64,000 bases of DNA, taken from NCBI GenBank assembly GCA_018269055.1, contig JAFDVI010000024.1, positions 496,001 to 560,000 on the forward strand, given 5' to 3'. The stretch is from Acidobacteriota bacterium (lineage in GTDB: Bacteria > Acidobacteriota > Blastocatellia > RBC074). The position numbers and the translations under genes were made by a program. The notes under the pieces were generated by a model. That model was not told the DNA's origin. It did no database searches and worked only from the letters and a program-made list of their open reading frames with translations. Positions 62,197 through 64,000 of the stretch are shown here, in pieces (the stretch's first letter is position 1; every line of letters starts with the position of its first letter).

Positions 62197-63492
62197 TTAG
62201 TGATGATGCGGCGTAGGCATCACGTCAATCGGCTCAATGATTTCATTGCCTTTGTCATTGAACTCGCCTTCCCAGCGAGCGACGACCGCCGTTGCCAGGC
62301 AGTTGCCAATGACGTTGGTCGAAGTGCGCGCCATATCCATCAATTCGTCAACGCCCAGAATGACGGCGATGCCTTCAATCGGCAACCCGAATTGCGCCAA
62401 TGTTCCGGCCAGTACCACCAAGGACGCGCGTGGCACGGCAGCGATGCCTTTGGTCGAAAGCATCAGCGTCAGCACAATCAGCAACTGCTGCCCAAACGAG
62501 AGGTGAATGTTCGACATCTGCGCGACAAATACCGCCGCCAGCGACAAATACAGCGTCGAACCGTCCAGATTGAAACTGTACCCCATCGGCAACACGAAAC
62601 TGACGATGCGGCGCGGAACGCCCAACCGTTCCATATTCTCCATTGCTTTTGGGAACGCCGATTCGCTGGAAGTGGTGACAAACGCGAGCAGCGCAGGTTC
62701 CCGCACCAGCTTCAAAAACCGTTTCAACGGCAAACGGATCAGAAACGCGACGACGCCCAGCACGATGATGATGAATACGACCAGCGCGCCATACAGCGTC
62801 AAAATCAACAAGGCCAGATTTTTAAGCACCGAGAGTCCCTTGCTGCCGACCGTGACGGCCATCGCCGCTCCGACGCCATACGGCGCGAACTTCATGACAA
62901 AGTTTGTGAACTTAAACATCGCCTCCGACAGGGATTCGCAAAAGGCGAGCATGGGTTTGCCTTTTTCTCCGCAGGCGGCGACGGCGATGGCGAAAATCAG
63001 GCTGAAAACGACGATCTGCAACACGTCGTTATCCGCCATGGATTTGATCAAACTGGTCGGGAAGATGTTGACGATGTGATCTTGTGGGGTAACTTTCCCG
63101 GCGCGCGCGGCGATTTCCTGCGCTTCGGCGCTTTGTTCGGATGACAGGTTGACGCCGATGCCCGGCTTGGTCAGGTTCACCGCGCCAAGCCCGATGAACA
63201 GCGCCAGCGTTGTGACGATTTCAAAGTAAATCAACGCCTTCAGGCCAATGCGGCCAACTTCCTTGATGTTTCCGGCTCCAGCGATTCCAACCACCAGCGT
63301 CGAAAACAATAGCGGGGCAATAATAACTTTGATCAAACTCAGGAAGATGCGGCTCAGCACGCGCACCCACTGGATGGCCTGCGCCTTGTGGTACGGATCG
63401 GCGTCTAGTTTGTGAATCAGCGTTCCGACAATGACACCGAGCGCCAGCCCGATGAAGATTTGCATCGTTAAACTAAGACGGAATTTTTTCAT
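62197..63492 (-). CDS. dicarboxylate/amino acid:cation symporter (DAACS family)
   Basis: 431 residues of the GltP/DctA type: eight membrane segments plus re-entrant hairpins, with the conserved serine-rich loop TTSSESAFPKAMENME and the substrate/cation site NLDGSTLYLSLAAVF (family NxDGT) and MLSTKGIAAVPRASLVVLA. It takes up C4-dicarboxylates or glutamate/aspartate with Na+ or H+. The frame extends 66 codons into the lipB end; ATG 63492 starts the family-like MKKFRLSLTMQIFIGL. The ribosome-binding site is weak. It is interposed between lipA and lipB. Confidence 0.94.
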   Translation of the reverse strand: MKKFRLSLTMQIFIGLALGVIVGTLIHKLDADPYHKAQAIQWVRVLSRIFLSLIKVIIAPLLFSTLVVGIAGAGNIKEVGRIGLKALIYFEIVTTLALFIGLGAVNLTKPGIGVNLSSEQSAEAQEIAARAGKVTPQDHIVNIFPTSLIKSMADNDVLQIVVFSLIFAIAVAACGEKGKPMLAFCESLSEAMFKFTNFVMKFAPYGVGAAMAVTVGSKGLSVLKNLALLILTLYGALVVFIIIVLGVVAFLIRLPLKRFLKLVREPALLAFVTTSSESAFPKAMENMERLGVPRRIVSFVLPMGYSFNLDGSTLYLSLAAVFVAQMSNIHLSFGQQLLIVLTLMLSTKGIAAVPRASLVVLAGTLAQFGLPIEGIAVILGVDELMDMARTSTNVIGNCLATAVVARWEGEFNDKGNEIIEPIDVMPTPHHH

Positions 63493-63551
63493 GTGGATTG
63501 GGAGGTTGGTTGTTGGCGGCGACAGGCAAATGGCGAATGAATGTTCACGCG

Positions 63552-64000
63552 CTACGAACCGTCGCCCATCATCTTTCGGTTGAACACTTCGCCGAAATGG
63601 TGCTGAACGCGATTGACGACCAATTCCATTTCGACCGGATGACCCAAAAGCTGTTCCAGTGAAGTAACTCCGTGCCCGCGAATGCCACACGGAACGATCA
63701 ATTGAAAGTAATTCAAATCAGTGGTGACGTTGAACGCAAATCCATGCATCGTCACCCAGCGCGAGATGCGGATGCCAATCGCGCCCAGTTTGTCATCACC
63801 CACCCAGACGCCGACGAACTCTCCGCCGCGTGGTTCGGCTTTGACGCCGAAATCGGCGGAAGTGCGGATCAGCACCTCCTGAATGTCGCGCACGTAGCGG
63901 CGGATATCCTGACGCCCGGGCAGCAATTTGATAATCGGATACCCGACCAACTGGCCTGGGCCGTGGTAAGTCACGTCACCACCGCGCCCGGTTTCGTGAA
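63552..64000 (-). CDS. lipB: octanoyl-[acyl-carrier-protein]:protein N-octanoyltransferase, 5' end outside window
   Basis: 149 complete codons of the C-terminal two thirds; the start lies past the right edge. The sequence begins in HETGRGGDVTYHGPGQLVGY, the LipB signature, followed by DDKLGAIGIRISRWVTMHGF with the catalytic Lys and LIVPCGIRGHGVTSL with the catalytic Cys. It transfers octanoate from acyl carrier protein to lipoyl domains, the substrate for LipA encoded at 61205-62173. The stop lies 60 bases upstream of the symporter start. Confidence 0.95.
   Translation of the reverse strand, partial: HETGRGGDVTYHGPGQLVGYPIIKLLPGRQDIRRYVRDIQEVLIRTSADFGVKAEPRGGEFVGVWVGDDKLGAIGIRISRWVTMHGFAFNVTTDLNYFQLIVPCGIRGHGVTSLEQLLGHPVEMELVVNRVQHHFGEVFNRKMMGDGS

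Noticed and set aside
62200-63144. 314-codon plus-strand open frame opposite the dicarboxylate symporter
   Set aside because: Mirror frame of a recognised membrane protein with Arg/Asp/His bias.

Overview
The window is a chromosomal segment of a diderm soil-type bacterium, most likely Acidobacteriota and probably class Blastocatellia. The main pointers are two protein families strongly associated with that phylum: a secreted protein with a Solibacter-type C-terminal domain (TIGR03437-like, 2723-3961) and a VWFA-related Acidobacterial domain protein (TIGR03436-like, 50874-51926). Moderate GC, a complete-looking TatA/TatC pair, many exported proteins, an outer-membrane barrel and an alpha-2-macroglobulin fit this. 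The class assignment is inference. No tRNA, rRNA or CRISPR array was found.

Layout. 1-8232 (minus): the 5' part of a sigma-54-dependent response regulator (cut by the left edge), an ACS-type MFS transporter, a cohesin-like/TIGR03437 exported protein, and a compact three-gene operon (zinc-ribbon/TM/SUMF1-like protein, PEGA-PEGA-SUMF1-like protein, outer-membrane barrel). 8486-11188 (plus): lexA with a clear promoter and terminator, then a hairpin-rich stretch and three small unrecognised ORFs that look accessory. 11238-14097 (plus): single-gene units for DinB-like, VOC, SRPBCC and DUF4287/DUF5655 proteins. 14121-17613 (minus): pdxH, a Yip1-family membrane protein and two oligopeptide-type ABC ATPases without permeases. 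17849-20216 (plus): a diacylglycerol-kinase-like gene and a TPR protein. 20248-28080 (minus): tatC, tatA and a 2050-residue alpha-2-macroglobulin. 28341-36494: CinA-like protein, NHLRC2-like thioredoxin/beta-propeller, NtrY-type kinase, CPBP protease and pckA. 36618-39451: nadB and a YbdK-type glutamate-cysteine ligase. 39685-42579: a membrane-anchored NB-ARC/TPR STAND protein. 42724-47632: FKBP isomerase, Tat-exported amidase and hydantoinase A. 47975-51926: a cluster of exported proteins, including a tandem pair of unknown paralogues. 51980-56424: STAS protein, a divergent MreB-like protein and two MacB-like permeases. 56517-64000: a transposase remnant, holB, a Xer recombinase, a PQQ-type beta-propeller, gpmA, lipA, a dicarboxylate symporter and lipB (cut by the right edge).

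Housekeeping functions represented are NAD synthesis (nadB), PLP salvage (pdxH), lipoate synthesis (lipA and lipB on the same strand), gluconeogenesis/glycolysis (pckA, gpmA), replication (holB), chromosome dimer resolution (Xer), Tat export and SOS control (lexA).

A recurring theme is palindromic repeats. Several unrelated REP-like inverted repeats sit at gene junctions, often between convergent genes, and one lies in frame inside the alpha-2-macroglobulin gene. The best candidates for new biology are the hairpin-flanked orphan cassette behind lexA, the membrane NB-ARC/TPR protein, the zinc-ribbon/PEGA/SUMF1-like/barrel operon, the MreB-like protein lacking the usual catalytic-site motif, and the tandem pair of unknown exported proteins. 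Many starts were moved from the longest ORF to an internal ATG, GTG or TTG supported by a ribosome-binding site or gene spacing; each case is stated.
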